Program-made: the position numbers and the translations under genes
Notes under the pieces: generated by a model
Seen by the model: only the letters and a program-made list of their open reading frames with translations
The model's database searches: none
Told to the model about the DNA's origin: nothing
Assembly (NCBI GenBank): GCA_022071945.1
Contig: JAJVIN010000028.1
Span: 226,038 to 290,037 of the forward strand
Direction: 5' to 3'
Origin: Thermoanaerobaculia bacterium
Lineage (GTDB): Bacteria > Acidobacteriota > Thermoanaerobaculia > UBA5066
DNA: 64,000 nucleotides
Part shown: in pieces, positions 56,817 through 64,000 of the stretch
How positions within the stretch are numbered: position 1 is the stretch's first letter
Layout of the letters: every line of letters starts with the position of its first letter

Positions 56817-57470
56817 TCACCGCAGAAGGCTGTCGATCTTCCCGGCCGGAGCAGCCAGCGCTCCCTCGAGGTGGCTGGTGTCGTCGATCATCTGCGCCGT
56901 CGCCGGATCCTCGCCGTTCCAGTCGAGCACGGACAGGGAGCTGTTCCGCTGCCTGACCTCGTCCATCCGGGAGATGTCTCGGCCCAGAAGGGTCGTGATC
57001 AGGATCCGGTTGAACCGCCCGTGGGCGACGATGACGGGAGCCCTCGCTCCCTTCTCGAGAATCCGTTCGAGCACCCGGCGGGCGCGTTCCGCCGCCTTCA
57101 CCGGGGATTCGCCTCGCGGGGGGCCGAGATCGACGTCTCCCGCCTTCCATCGAGTCCGGATTCCCGCGACGTTTCGCTCCATCTCGTCATCCAGGGGCTG
57201 GCCCGTCCACTCTCCCCAGTCGAACTCCACCGCCACGGGCTCGATCTCGATCCCGATTCCGTGCGGCGCCTCGAGGACTTTCGCCGTGTCGAGAGCCCGG
57301 CGCATGGGACTGCTCAGGACGTAGTCGATCTCCTCGCAGGCGAGCCTTATCGAGAGGGCCTCGGCCTGGCGCCGGCCCTTCGGCGAGAGGGGGGCATCGA
57401 TCCGGCACCCCTGGAGGGTCGAGGCCCGGTTGCCCTCGCTTTCTCCGTGACGGACGATTCGGATCCTCAT
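56817..57470 (-). CDS. histidine phosphatase (phosphoglycerate mutase-like)
   Basis: A 217-aa cytoplasmic phosphatase of branch 1. The catalytic RHG motif is VRHGESEGN, and the second His lies in VIVAHGRFNRILIT. Other marks: LSPKGRRQAEAL and VLSSPMRRALDTA. PHGIGIEIEPVAVEFDWGEW corresponds to the acidic-lid region typical of CobC/GpmB-like phosphatases rather than true GpmA. Substrate is not determined. It starts opposite the methyltransferase with 24 bp between their starts; TATATC at 57481-57486 may act as a shared -10 region. Confidence 0.9.
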   Translation of the reverse strand: MRIRIVRHGESEGNRASTLQGCRIDAPLSPKGRRQAEALSIRLACEEIDYVLSSPMRRALDTAKVLEAPHGIGIEIEPVAVEFDWGEWTGQPLDDEMERNVAGIRTRWKAGDVDLGPPRGESPVKAAERARRVLERILEKGARAPVIVAHGRFNRILITTLLGRDISRMDEVRQRNSSLSVLDWNGEDPATAQMIDDTSHLEGALAAPAGKIDSLLR

Positions 57471-57494
57471 CGCCCACGCTTATATCATCGGCAG

Positions 57495-58655
57495 ATGCCC
57501 CAGCCCATCCAGGCCGACTTCGAGCGCCTCAGAACAAACCTCTCCGACCCCGCCGTCCGCGCCCTTTTCACAGAGAGATTCGTCCGGTTAAACGAGCTCT
57601 ATGACGTTCTCATCGACGCGGCCGCCTGGAACATTCTCGAAAAGCTCGGGGTTCTCCCCGCCCCCGGCGGGCTGACGGTTCCCGAGGCCGCCGAGAGGTG
57701 CGGGGCGGTCGCGAAGAGTCTTTCCGTGCTCGAGTACCTTCTCCAGAAACTCGCCGCGGAAGGGTGGCTCTCGCTCTTTGGGGAGCGTTTCCACTCGACG
57801 GGCGATGTCCCCCCATCACTTCAGAGCGCGGGAGCCGCGGTCGTCTCCTACGAGCCGGCCGCCGCCATCGGCGTGGAGATCGTGACACTCCTGGCCGAGG
57901 AGTCCGGGGCCTTTTTCCATGGCGAGAAGACGGGGGAGGACATCCTGTTCGCGGTCAACCGCCTTCCGTTGTGGTTCCGCTACTTCTCGAACGGCAACCC
58001 GCTCTACGGGGTCAACAACGCGCTCGGCGCCATCGTTCTCGGTTCTCACCTGCCGCCCTCCGGCGCGAAGGTCCTCGAGGTAGGGGGCGGTGCGGGAAGC
58101 GCGGCCGAGGAGGCCCTCTCGCGTAATGGAGGTCCCATCGGGCTCTATCACTTCACCGAGCTCGTTCCCACGTTCCTCAGACGCGGGGAGAGGGCGGCGC
58201 GGGCGAGCGCCGGGACCCAGACCGAGGTCGTCGCGAGCCGGCTCGACATGACGCGGCCCTGGGGCGAGCAGGGAATCGGAAGCGGACAGTTCGACGCGGT
58301 CTACGCGGTGAACTGCTTTCACGTCGCCCCCGACTTGGACCGAGTCTTGGCCGAGGCCTTCTCGGCCCTGAGGCCGGGTGGCTGGCTGGTCCTTTCGGAG
58401 TGCGTCAAGCCGGGGGATCCCCGCCGGGCCATCTACGTCGACTTCGTCTTCGAGTTCCTCTCCTCGTTCACGAACGTGAAGACGGATCCCGAGAGGCGGC
58501 CTCGCCACGGTTTTCTCTCTCCGCAGGGATGGAGGGCTTCGCTTCTCGCTGCGGGATTCGAGAAGGTCGAGATCACTCCCGATGTCGAGAAGCTGGCGGA
58601 GGAGTTCCCGAAATTCTTCGTGGCCGCCCTGGCGGCGAGACGGCCTTCAGCCTGA
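57495..58655 (+). CDS. SAM-dependent methyltransferase
   Basis: A 386-aa methyltransferase. Residues 1-110 look like a winged-helix dimerisation domain (LNELYDVLIDAAAWNILEKL, PEAAERCGAVAKSLSVLEYL). The Rossmann core has SAM motif I VLEVGGGAGSAAEEA, then DAVYAVNCFHVAPDLDRVLA and LRPGGWLVLSEC, matching class I enzymes such as those in polyketide or O-methyltransferase pathways. ATG 57495 is chosen; an ORF extension to 56871 is antisense to the phosphatase. No biosynthetic genes lie around it. Its last nine bases overlap the Crp/Fnr gene tail. Confidence 0.85.
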   Translation: MPQPIQADFERLRTNLSDPAVRALFTERFVRLNELYDVLIDAAAWNILEKLGVLPAPGGLTVPEAAERCGAVAKSLSVLEYLLQKLAAEGWLSLFGERFHSTGDVPPSLQSAGAAVVSYEPAAAIGVEIVTLLAEESGAFFHGEKTGEDILFAVNRLPLWFRYFSNGNPLYGVNNALGAIVLGSHLPPSGAKVLEVGGGAGSAAEEALSRNGGPIGLYHFTELVPTFLRRGERAARASAGTQTEVVASRLDMTRPWGEQGIGSGQFDAVYAVNCFHVAPDLDRVLAEAFSALRPGGWLVLSECVKPGDPRRAIYVDFVFEFLSSFTNVKTDPERRPRHGFLSPQGWRASLLAAGFEKVEITPDVEKLAEEFPKFFVAALAARRPSA

Positions 58656-59342
58656 CTCGGCCGTCACCCGTTTCTTGAGTCCATCCACATCCGGGATCGT
58701 GAATCCCTTGGGGTGAGTGATCACGAGCCCTTCCCGTCCCCACCGGCTCATGATCCTGATGGATGTCTCGACGGTCGTGGCCGCCAGATCGGCGATGTCC
58801 TGGCGGGTGAGGCTTACGGGAATCTCGATGGAGCCTCCAGCGGAGACTCCGGTTCTCTCGGCGAGCGTCAGGAACAGGCGGGCGACGCGGTACTCGACCG
58901 AGCCCGTGAGGTCCGCGAGCCGCCGGGCGAGCTCTACCTGGCGAAGGATGAGACCCTTCAGTAGGCGGCGCGTCATCTCGGGATGCGCGTCGACGACCGA
59001 GAAGAACCCGGCCGCCGGGATCTCCAGGAGGCTCGAGGACTCGAGCGGCACGGCACTCGCCGGGAACGACTTCTCCTCGAAGGCCGCCAGGACCCCCACG
59101 GGCTCGCCCGGGCCGAAGATCTCGATGATCACGTCTCGCCCCGGAGCCGACTTGACGACCTTCACCCTGCCAAGAACGATGAAATAAAGGTTCCGGGCGA
59201 GCTCGCCCTCGGTGAAGATGACCTCGCCCTTCTCGTAGGCCCGCAAACGGCAGTACGGGGCGAGAAGGTCCTTCTCCGACGGGGTCAGGCACCGAAACAG
59301 GGGGACTGTCTCGAGCGGCGAAATCGGCGGAGGGCCGGGCAC
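58647..59342 (-). CDS. Crp/Fnr-family transcriptional regulator
   Basis: A 231-aa regulator: N-terminal cyclic-nucleotide-binding fold (GEVIFTEGELARNLYFIVLG, GPGEPVGVLAAFEEKSFPAS) and C-terminal winged HTH (SLTRQDIADLAATTVETSIR, IMSRWGREGLVITH). It has only two Cys (in RCLTP and PYCRL), so it lacks the FNR iron-sulfur cluster ligands. The CNB pocket lacks an obvious RxS cAMP-binding motif; the ligand is unknown. GTG 59342 is 50 bp from the divergent radical SAM gene, so it may regulate that gene and itself. The tail overlaps the methyltransferase gene. Confidence 0.9.
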   Translation of the reverse strand: MPGPPPISPLETVPLFRCLTPSEKDLLAPYCRLRAYEKGEVIFTEGELARNLYFIVLGRVKVVKSAPGRDVIIEIFGPGEPVGVLAAFEEKSFPASAVPLESSSLLEIPAAGFFSVVDAHPEMTRRLLKGLILRQVELARRLADLTGSVEYRVARLFLTLAERTGVSAGGSIEIPVSLTRQDIADLAATTVETSIRIMSRWGREGLVITHPKGFTIPDVDGLKKRVTAESG

Positions 59343-59392
59343 GGGCGGATCATACCGGTCCTAAGAAACCCGTCAGCTATTATTCGAAGCCT

Positions 59393-60658
59393 ATGGCTTC
59401 CAAGGTTCCCCTTTCCCCCGTCGAGCTGGAAATCGAGCTCTTCTGTCTCGGAATGGTCGTCAGCGAGGAAACACGCGCCGAGCTCGAGGCCCGCAGGATC
59501 GCCCGGACTCGGGCTGGCCTCGGGTCTGGCCTCGAAATCATCGTGCCGTCCCCGCGCAAGCAGATCTGGGTCAACGTTCCGGTGGAAGAGAGCTTCGCGA
59601 GCCGGTCGCCCCTGTCCCTCGTGGCGAGCGGAACGGGGTACGCGATTCACGATTCCCGCACCCCCGACATCGAATATCCCGTCGAGATCCCCCCGGAACC
59701 CGCCTGGTACTCGCGTCTGACGACCCGGGGAACGGTGATGAGCCGCGTCGGGGTCCTGCAGGGCAACTACCTCGGGATCTTCCTTTCCAACACATGTCTC
59801 TACTGGTACAGCCGGCCCGCCGCGCAGAACTGCCGCTTCTGCACGAGCGGCAAGAACGTCGGGGTCAACGAGATCGCCCAGAAGAACCTGGAGGATGTCG
59901 TCGAGGTCGCCCGCGAGGCCCAGTCCGAGTCGGGATCGGTCTTCACTCACTTCAACACCGGGTACCAGTACGAGGAGAACCCCAAGCGCCGGAGCGTCCA
60001 TGGCCTCATGCAGGCCAAGCCCTATGTCGAGGCGATCAGGCAGAGAGTCGGGGGATTCATCGGCGTCCAGGCCGTTCCCGTTCTGAAAGAGAACTTCGAC
60101 GAGTACGACGAGCTGATCGCGGCCGGAACGGACCACTTCTCGTTCTGCGTCGAGTTCCTCGACCCGAAGGTTTTCGAGGAGGTCTGCCCCGGAAAGAACG
60201 CGACCGTGGGCCAGGACGCCTTCTTCGAGGCGATGGCGTACACGTCGAAGAAGCTCGGGAAGGGAAGGGTCTCGGGCGAGATCATCGCCGGGATCGAGCC
60301 AATCGAGATGACCCTGAAAGCCATCGACCGGATCGTCGAGACGGGTGCCTTCCCCACGGTCTGCATCTTCAGGCCCCTGACGGGCAGCGACCTGGAAGAG
60401 TTCCCGCCCCCCGATCCCTCCGCCATGAGGCAGGTGATGGCCTACCAGTACGAGGCCTGCAAGAGAGCCGGGATCCCGGTCGGCGTCCTCCCGATCGAGG
60501 TGTCGCTCGTCGTGCAGCCCGAGGAAGGCCGTGAGCTCGTCGAGAGCCGGGAGAGCGGTTTTTACGAGCTCAAGGTCGCCGCCATGAAGAAACTGGCGAG
60601 ACCTTATGTAAACTGGAAGCTCAAACCAAGGCAGTCGGAGAGCACCCGGCACCGGTAG
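59393..60658 (+). CDS. radical SAM protein with CX11CX2C cluster spacing
   Basis: A 421-aa protein. The likely [4Fe-4S] cysteines are Cys135, Cys147 and Cys150 (in NTCLYWYSRPAAQNCRFC). This is CX11CX2C, not the usual CX3CX2C. Downstream segments are radical-SAM-like: FTHFNTGYQYEENP, VGGFIGVQAVP, SFCVEFLDPKVFEEV, SGEIIAGIEPIEM and VCIFRPLTG. The N-terminal 115 residues (LEIELFCLGMVV, WVNVPVEESFASRSPLS) form a distinct domain I do not recognise. TATTAT at 59378-59383 suggests a nearly leaderless start, without a clear -35. The secreted SLH-type gene follows 23 bp downstream, so the two are probably one operon. A maturase for it or for a peptide is speculation. Confidence 0.75.
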   Translation: MASKVPLSPVELEIELFCLGMVVSEETRAELEARRIARTRAGLGSGLEIIVPSPRKQIWVNVPVEESFASRSPLSLVASGTGYAIHDSRTPDIEYPVEIPPEPAWYSRLTTRGTVMSRVGVLQGNYLGIFLSNTCLYWYSRPAAQNCRFCTSGKNVGVNEIAQKNLEDVVEVAREAQSESGSVFTHFNTGYQYEENPKRRSVHGLMQAKPYVEAIRQRVGGFIGVQAVPVLKENFDEYDELIAAGTDHFSFCVEFLDPKVFEEVCPGKNATVGQDAFFEAMAYTSKKLGKGRVSGEIIAGIEPIEMTLKAIDRIVETGAFPTVCIFRPLTGSDLEEFPPPDPSAMRQVMAYQYEACKRAGIPVGVLPIEVSLVVQPEEGRELVESRESGFYELKVAAMKKLARPYVNWKLKPRQSESTRHR

Positions 60659-60681
60659 GGCTCTCGACGAGGAGGGTTTCC

Positions 60682-63600
60682 GTGAAGAATTTCGCCGCGT
60701 CCCCGGGCGGCCCGTTGCGCTTTTCCACGCTGACCATGGCGTTCCTGCTCCTGGCGGTGCCTCCGGCTCCCGTCAAGGCAGACGGAAACGAGGCCCTCAA
60801 CGAGAGCTACCGCGTCACGCAGAGAGGCGGGGTCGCCGCGGCCGGGGTCGGTTTGAGAGGGGACCCGGCACGGCCCGCGAAGGCGGACAGGAGCCCGCGC
60901 CCTGGGGGCAAGAGCTCCGCGCGGCCCCTGAGCCGGCAGGCTCCCCAACCCTCCCCCACCGACCTCGGCTTCGGAACGATAACGATCACGGGGATCCCGG
61001 CCGGGGCAACCGTGACGCGGGCCTTCCTCTACTGGGCCATTCTCGGCTCAAACGATACGAACCCCGTGACTTTCGACGGCGAGCCGATCACGGGGACTCT
61101 GATCGGGACCTCCACGGGTTCGTGCTGGGAAGCCCAGGGGACCTTCGCCTATCGCGCCGACGTCACCAGCCTCGTCGCGGGCAACGGGGACTACTTCCTG
61201 GAAGACTTCCCGAACTGGCAAATCAGTGACGCGGACACGCATGGAGCGTCCCTCGTCGTCGTCTACTCCGATCCGGCAAGCCCGATGCGCACCATCATCA
61301 TCAACGACGGTTCCGCGGCGCTGATCCAGTGGGAAACGGAAAGCGCCACGACCTCGTTCACCTCGCTCCTACCCCTCTCCGGCGGCGCGGCTCGATGCGT
61401 CTACCTGGTGGGCGACGGAGACTCCTGGTGCGAGCCAGACGATCAGGTCACCTTCAACGACTCGCTCGTCGCGGATTCTCCCTTCATCGGCGCCGACGGC
61501 TACCTGTGGGACACGACGTCCGTCGACGTCACGGCGGCTTACCTCGCCCCCACGTCGACCACGACGGTCACCGCCACGGAGTGCGATTGCCTTCAGTGGG
61601 TGGCCGCCATCCTGGTTTCAGACGGCGCCGCGCCGCCTCCCCCGCCTCCGACAGGCACGGTTTCGGGCGGCGGGACGATCTGCGCGGGAACGTCCGCGAC
61701 TCTTCAGGCCGATCTGACCGGAACCGCTCCCTGGACCCTGACGTGGTCTGACGGGTTCGTCCAGATCGCCGGAACCTCTCCGGCCGTGCGAACGGTCTCC
61801 CCGACCTTCAGCCAGACCTATACCCTCGCCGGCCTCTCCGACGCCAACGGGCCGGCGGGACCGAGCGACCTGACAGGCCAAGCCCAAGTCGTGGTCAAGC
61901 CCGTCCCGTCCTCGACCATGGAGCTCGGAGGCGCGGTCTGCTCACTCGCGACGGGTCTCACCGCCTGCGTCCCGGACGCCGGCCCCGGCGCAACGTACCT
62001 CTGGGAAGTGACGGGCGGGACGCTCACGTCAGCGGCGAGTTCCCGGTGCGTCACGATCACCGTCTCGGGTGCCGGAGCCCTGACATTGAAGGCAACGGTC
62101 ACCAAGGACGGGTGCACGTCGGTCACGGCGAAGAGCTTCGAGATCGGACAGGCTCCCCTGGCGCCCAAGCCGCTCCTCCCGCAGAACGGGGCAACGGAGT
62201 ACGACCGCGGATTCGTTTCCTGGATCCGCGTCGACGACCAGGCCTTCCCCCTCGGCACGCACTTCGACCTCTACTTCGACACCGTGAATCCGCCGGAAAA
62301 GCTCCTGTTCACGGACATCCTGGACAACCACGACGCCTACGTCCCGGTGTGGTTCGCGAACCTCACCTACTACTGGAACGTCGTCGCCAGGACGCCGTGT
62401 GGAACCGCATCGTTCTCGGCCCCGGCTTCGTACACGTCCGGGGCTTGCCCCTGGACCGGAGCGGCGCCCACGCTCGTCTCTCCCTCTGACGGCGCCGCCG
62501 ATCTCGGGCCGTGGTTGACGCTCACGTGGGAGCCGGTTGCCGGCGCCTCGCACTACGATGTCGCGATCGGGACCTCGGCCGATTCGGTCCGTCTCTACCG
62601 GGTGCTCTCGGCCCCCAAGACCAGCCTCGACATCTCGCTCGCGCCCGGCAAGACGTATTTCTGGAAGGTCACCGCCTCACCCGCGTGCGGCACCTTCACG
62701 CAGGTTCCGTCCGCAGTCCGGTCGTTCACGACGGCAGCCGGCGCCTTCTCCGTGACATCCCTTTCCCCGGGATTCGTGAATCGCTGGACGGGCGGGACGC
62801 TCGAGCTGTCGGGGAGTGGATTCCTGGCGTCGAGCCAGCTGTTCGCGGACCTCGACGGCAGCCCCGCGGGCGAGATCACACCGGGCATCTTCACGAACTC
62901 CTTCTCGACCCCGACCCTCCTCACGGGTGAGCTCGCGCCGAATCCAGCGGCCGAGGTTGGCCTTTACGACACGGGAGTCAGCACGGGGGGAGTGGAGTCC
63001 GCCCGGCTCCTGCAGAGCCTCGCGGTGCGGGCCTTCACGGACGTGACGGAGGCGGACTACTACTTCCTCTCCTCGGCGCGAGTGGCAGACGAGGGCCTCA
63101 TGCCCGCCGACGTCTCGGTCGAGACCGCGGGGCCGCAGTTCGGCCCGGCGAGGTCGATCACGCGGGGAGAGATGTCGCAGTACCTGGCACGGGCGTACCG
63201 CTGGTGGCGGACGCGAACGACGGCCCTTCCCCCTGCAACCTGCAACGGGCCGGCGTTCTTCGACATTCCCTGCGGCCACCCGCGGTGGCTCGAAATCTAC
63301 TGGCTGAAGACCTGGTCGATCACGGTCGGCCGGCAGTGCGGTACCGAAACCTGCTACTTCCCCGACGAGCTGGTCACGCGCGCCGAGCTCGTGACGTTCC
63401 TGCAGAGGATGCGGCAGACGGAAGTTCTTTCGGGCCCGCGCTCTGACCTCCTGTCGACGGTCGGGGAGACGGATCCGGGCTGCTCGCAGCCCTACCCCGC
63501 CTGCAAGGGCTGGACGGACCTCGACTTCCCCGCCTGGCCCAGGCGCGAGGTCAACGTCGCGTTCCACGACCGGATGACCAAAGGGTGCGCGGGGTCTCCC

Positions 63601-63696
63601 GGCGAGGGGCTTTCCTTCTGCCCATTCACCGCCGTGACCCGGGCAGAGATCGCCGAGTTCCTCTCCCGGATCCTGGGTCTCGTCCCGACACCATAA
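60682..63696 (+). CDS. large secreted protein with Ig/FnIII-like and SLH-like domains
   Basis: A 1004-aa exported protein; GTG 60682 follows GGAGGG five bases upstream. Signal segment STLTMAFLLLAVPPAPVKA. After a charged linker, residues 105-310 form a beta domain (ITGIPAGATVTRAFLYWAIL, DFPNWQISDADTHGASLVVV) like the DUF3344 group of large bacterial and archaeal surface proteins. A Pro-run linker precedes several Ig/FnIII-like repeats (PTLVSPSDGAADLGPWLTLT, TYYWNVVARTPCG). The C-terminus has three SLH-like modules (SITRGEMSQYLARAY, LVTRAELVTFLQRM, AVTRAEIAEFLSRI), with many Cys. It is likely anchored at the cell surface. It shares the radical SAM operon. Confidence 0.85.
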   Translation: MKNFAASPGGPLRFSTLTMAFLLLAVPPAPVKADGNEALNESYRVTQRGGVAAAGVGLRGDPARPAKADRSPRPGGKSSARPLSRQAPQPSPTDLGFGTITITGIPAGATVTRAFLYWAILGSNDTNPVTFDGEPITGTLIGTSTGSCWEAQGTFAYRADVTSLVAGNGDYFLEDFPNWQISDADTHGASLVVVYSDPASPMRTIIINDGSAALIQWETESATTSFTSLLPLSGGAARCVYLVGDGDSWCEPDDQVTFNDSLVADSPFIGADGYLWDTTSVDVTAAYLAPTSTTTVTATECDCLQWVAAILVSDGAAPPPPPPTGTVSGGGTICAGTSATLQADLTGTAPWTLTWSDGFVQIAGTSPAVRTVSPTFSQTYTLAGLSDANGPAGPSDLTGQAQVVVKPVPSSTMELGGAVCSLATGLTACVPDAGPGATYLWEVTGGTLTSAASSRCVTITVSGAGALTLKATVTKDGCTSVTAKSFEIGQAPLAPKPLLPQNGATEYDRGFVSWIRVDDQAFPLGTHFDLYFDTVNPPEKLLFTDILDNHDAYVPVWFANLTYYWNVVARTPCGTASFSAPASYTSGACPWTGAAPTLVSPSDGAADLGPWLTLTWEPVAGASHYDVAIGTSADSVRLYRVLSAPKTSLDISLAPGKTYFWKVTASPACGTFTQVPSAVRSFTTAAGAFSVTSLSPGFVNRWTGGTLELSGSGFLASSQLFADLDGSPAGEITPGIFTNSFSTPTLLTGELAPNPAAEVGLYDTGVSTGGVESARLLQSLAVRAFTDVTEADYYFLSSARVADEGLMPADVSVETAGPQFGPARSITRGEMSQYLARAYRWWRTRTTALPPATCNGPAFFDIPCGHPRWLEIYWLKTWSITVGRQCGTETCYFPDELVTRAELVTFLQRMRQTEVLSGPRSDLLSTVGETDPGCSQPYPACKGWTDLDFPAWPRREVNVAFHDRMTKGCAGSPGEGLSFCPFTAVTRAEIAEFLSRILGLVPTP

Positions 63697-63704
63697 GAAG
63701 CCAC

Positions 63705-63737
63705 GAGGTCTCCTCCGGAATCCGAGGGGGAGACCTC
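63705..63737 (+). terminator. hairpin after the SLH-type gene
   Basis: A 9-bp stem GAGGTCTCC/GGAGACCTC with a 15-nt loop. No T-run follows, so termination strength is uncertain. Confidence 0.45.
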
Positions 63738-63774
63738 ACCTGGTGTTTCTGCATTTGGATGTCGGTAGGTCCGT

Positions 63775-63919
63775 GCCTCCCCTTTCGAAGGGGAGGCAGG
63801 CGCGTGAGCGCCGGAGGGGTCCACGGGGGTACCTCGGATGGCTTGGGCCGACCAACAAGAACCGGCGCTGACCCCTCCCGGGCCTGAGGGCCCGGCCTCC
63901 CCTTCGTAAGGTGAGGCGG
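63775..63919. repeat. MITE/REP-like inverted-repeat element, copy 2
   Basis: About 145 bp with the same layout as 7306-7449: outer stem CCTCCCCTTT-CGAAGGGGAGG on the left, right arm 63870-63919 as its inverted complement. The inner hairpin is GGCGC-GTGA-GCGCC on the left but CCGGGCC-TGAG-GGCCCGG on the right. Copy 1 has CCGGGCC on its left, so stem pairing is kept while the bases differ. The centres of the two copies share little. Confidence 0.8.
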
Positions 63920-64000
63920 CCGGGGACCGATGCCCCGGCCACCATCCAGCAGCGGAACGGGCTGCGACGGGGACAGACAATTCCTGCAATTCTCGCGGTG

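Larger units (their letters stand above)
63697..64000. other. intergenic region at the right edge
   Basis: No supported gene in these 304 bases. They hold a hairpin at 63705-63737 just after the SLH-type gene, then the second inverted-repeat element (63775-63919), and about 80 bases with nothing recognisable. The open frames crossing it are the translated repeat. Confidence 0.75.

Noticed and set aside
59343..59392. FNR or CRP box between the regulator and the radical SAM gene
   Set aside because: No TTGAT-N4-ATCAA or TGTGA-N6-TCACA pattern within the 50-bp gap.

Overview
The window is a GC-rich, densely coding bacterial chromosome segment with no rRNA or tRNA gene, no prophage, no CRISPR array and no insertion sequence that I can see. 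Several features point to a diderm: a TonB-type protein, lipoproteins with clear lipoboxes, and an EnvC-type murein hydrolase activator. Futalosine-route menaquinone synthesis (MqnE), an HspR-controlled dnaK, DUF1844 and DUF4388 proteins, and a secreted protein with degenerate SLH repeats together suggest an Acidobacteriota-like organism, possibly Thermoanaerobaculia. This placement is inference from gene content, not a phylogeny.

Layout. 1-7.3 kb: glyQ (cut by the window edge) and recO; an MFS transporter; a Cys-less LOV-like PAS-GGDEF-EAL protein beside an orphan ParA-type ATPase; a small CxxC protein; mqnE. 7.3-10.5 kb: an inverted-repeat element, an HtrA/Deg protease and a TonB-like protein. 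10.3-22 kb: the translation/RNA operon rimP-nusA-infB-ylxP-rbfA-nrnA-truB, then rpsO and pnp, with a promoter plus attenuator-like hairpin before rimP and a separate rpsO promoter. 22-27.8 kb (minus): secreted protein, metG, tatD, zincin and GT-C membrane protein, mostly overlapping. 28-31.7 kb (plus): Nudix hydrolase, NAD synthetase, O-methyltransferase and a small Ala/Pro/Lys-rich protein. 31.7-43.4 kb (minus): dnaK-hspR-sigma factor-DnaC-like ATPase-membrane protein-aminotransferase-SpoIID lipoprotein-acyl-CoA dehydrogenase, then separately an isoaspartyl-peptidase fusion.

43.5-47.2 kb (minus): DUF1844, TPR/zinc membrane protein and DUF4388-pseudopilin-like fusion. 47.2-53.8 kb: mazG, then a minus-strand envelope cluster of membrane phosphatase, EnvC, a degenerate S41 protein and YibQ. 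53.8-63.7 kb: substrate-binding lipoprotein, TPR protein, histidine phosphatase, methyltransferase, Crp/Fnr regulator, a radical SAM protein with unusual CX11CX2C spacing and a 1004-residue secreted SLH-type protein. The window ends in a second copy of the inverted-repeat element seen at 7.3 kb.

Most interesting points: the paired-TIR element whose hairpins vary in compensatory fashion; the Cys-less LOV-like diguanylate cyclase/phosphodiesterase next to a ParA; the unusual radical SAM cysteine spacing; the S41 protein lacking both catalytic residues inside an envC-yibQ cluster; the double-NTF2-like/isoaspartyl peptidase fusion; the DUF4388-TM-pseudopilin fusion; and a dnaK promoter overlapped by a HAIR-like operator in an operon that also carries a sigma factor.
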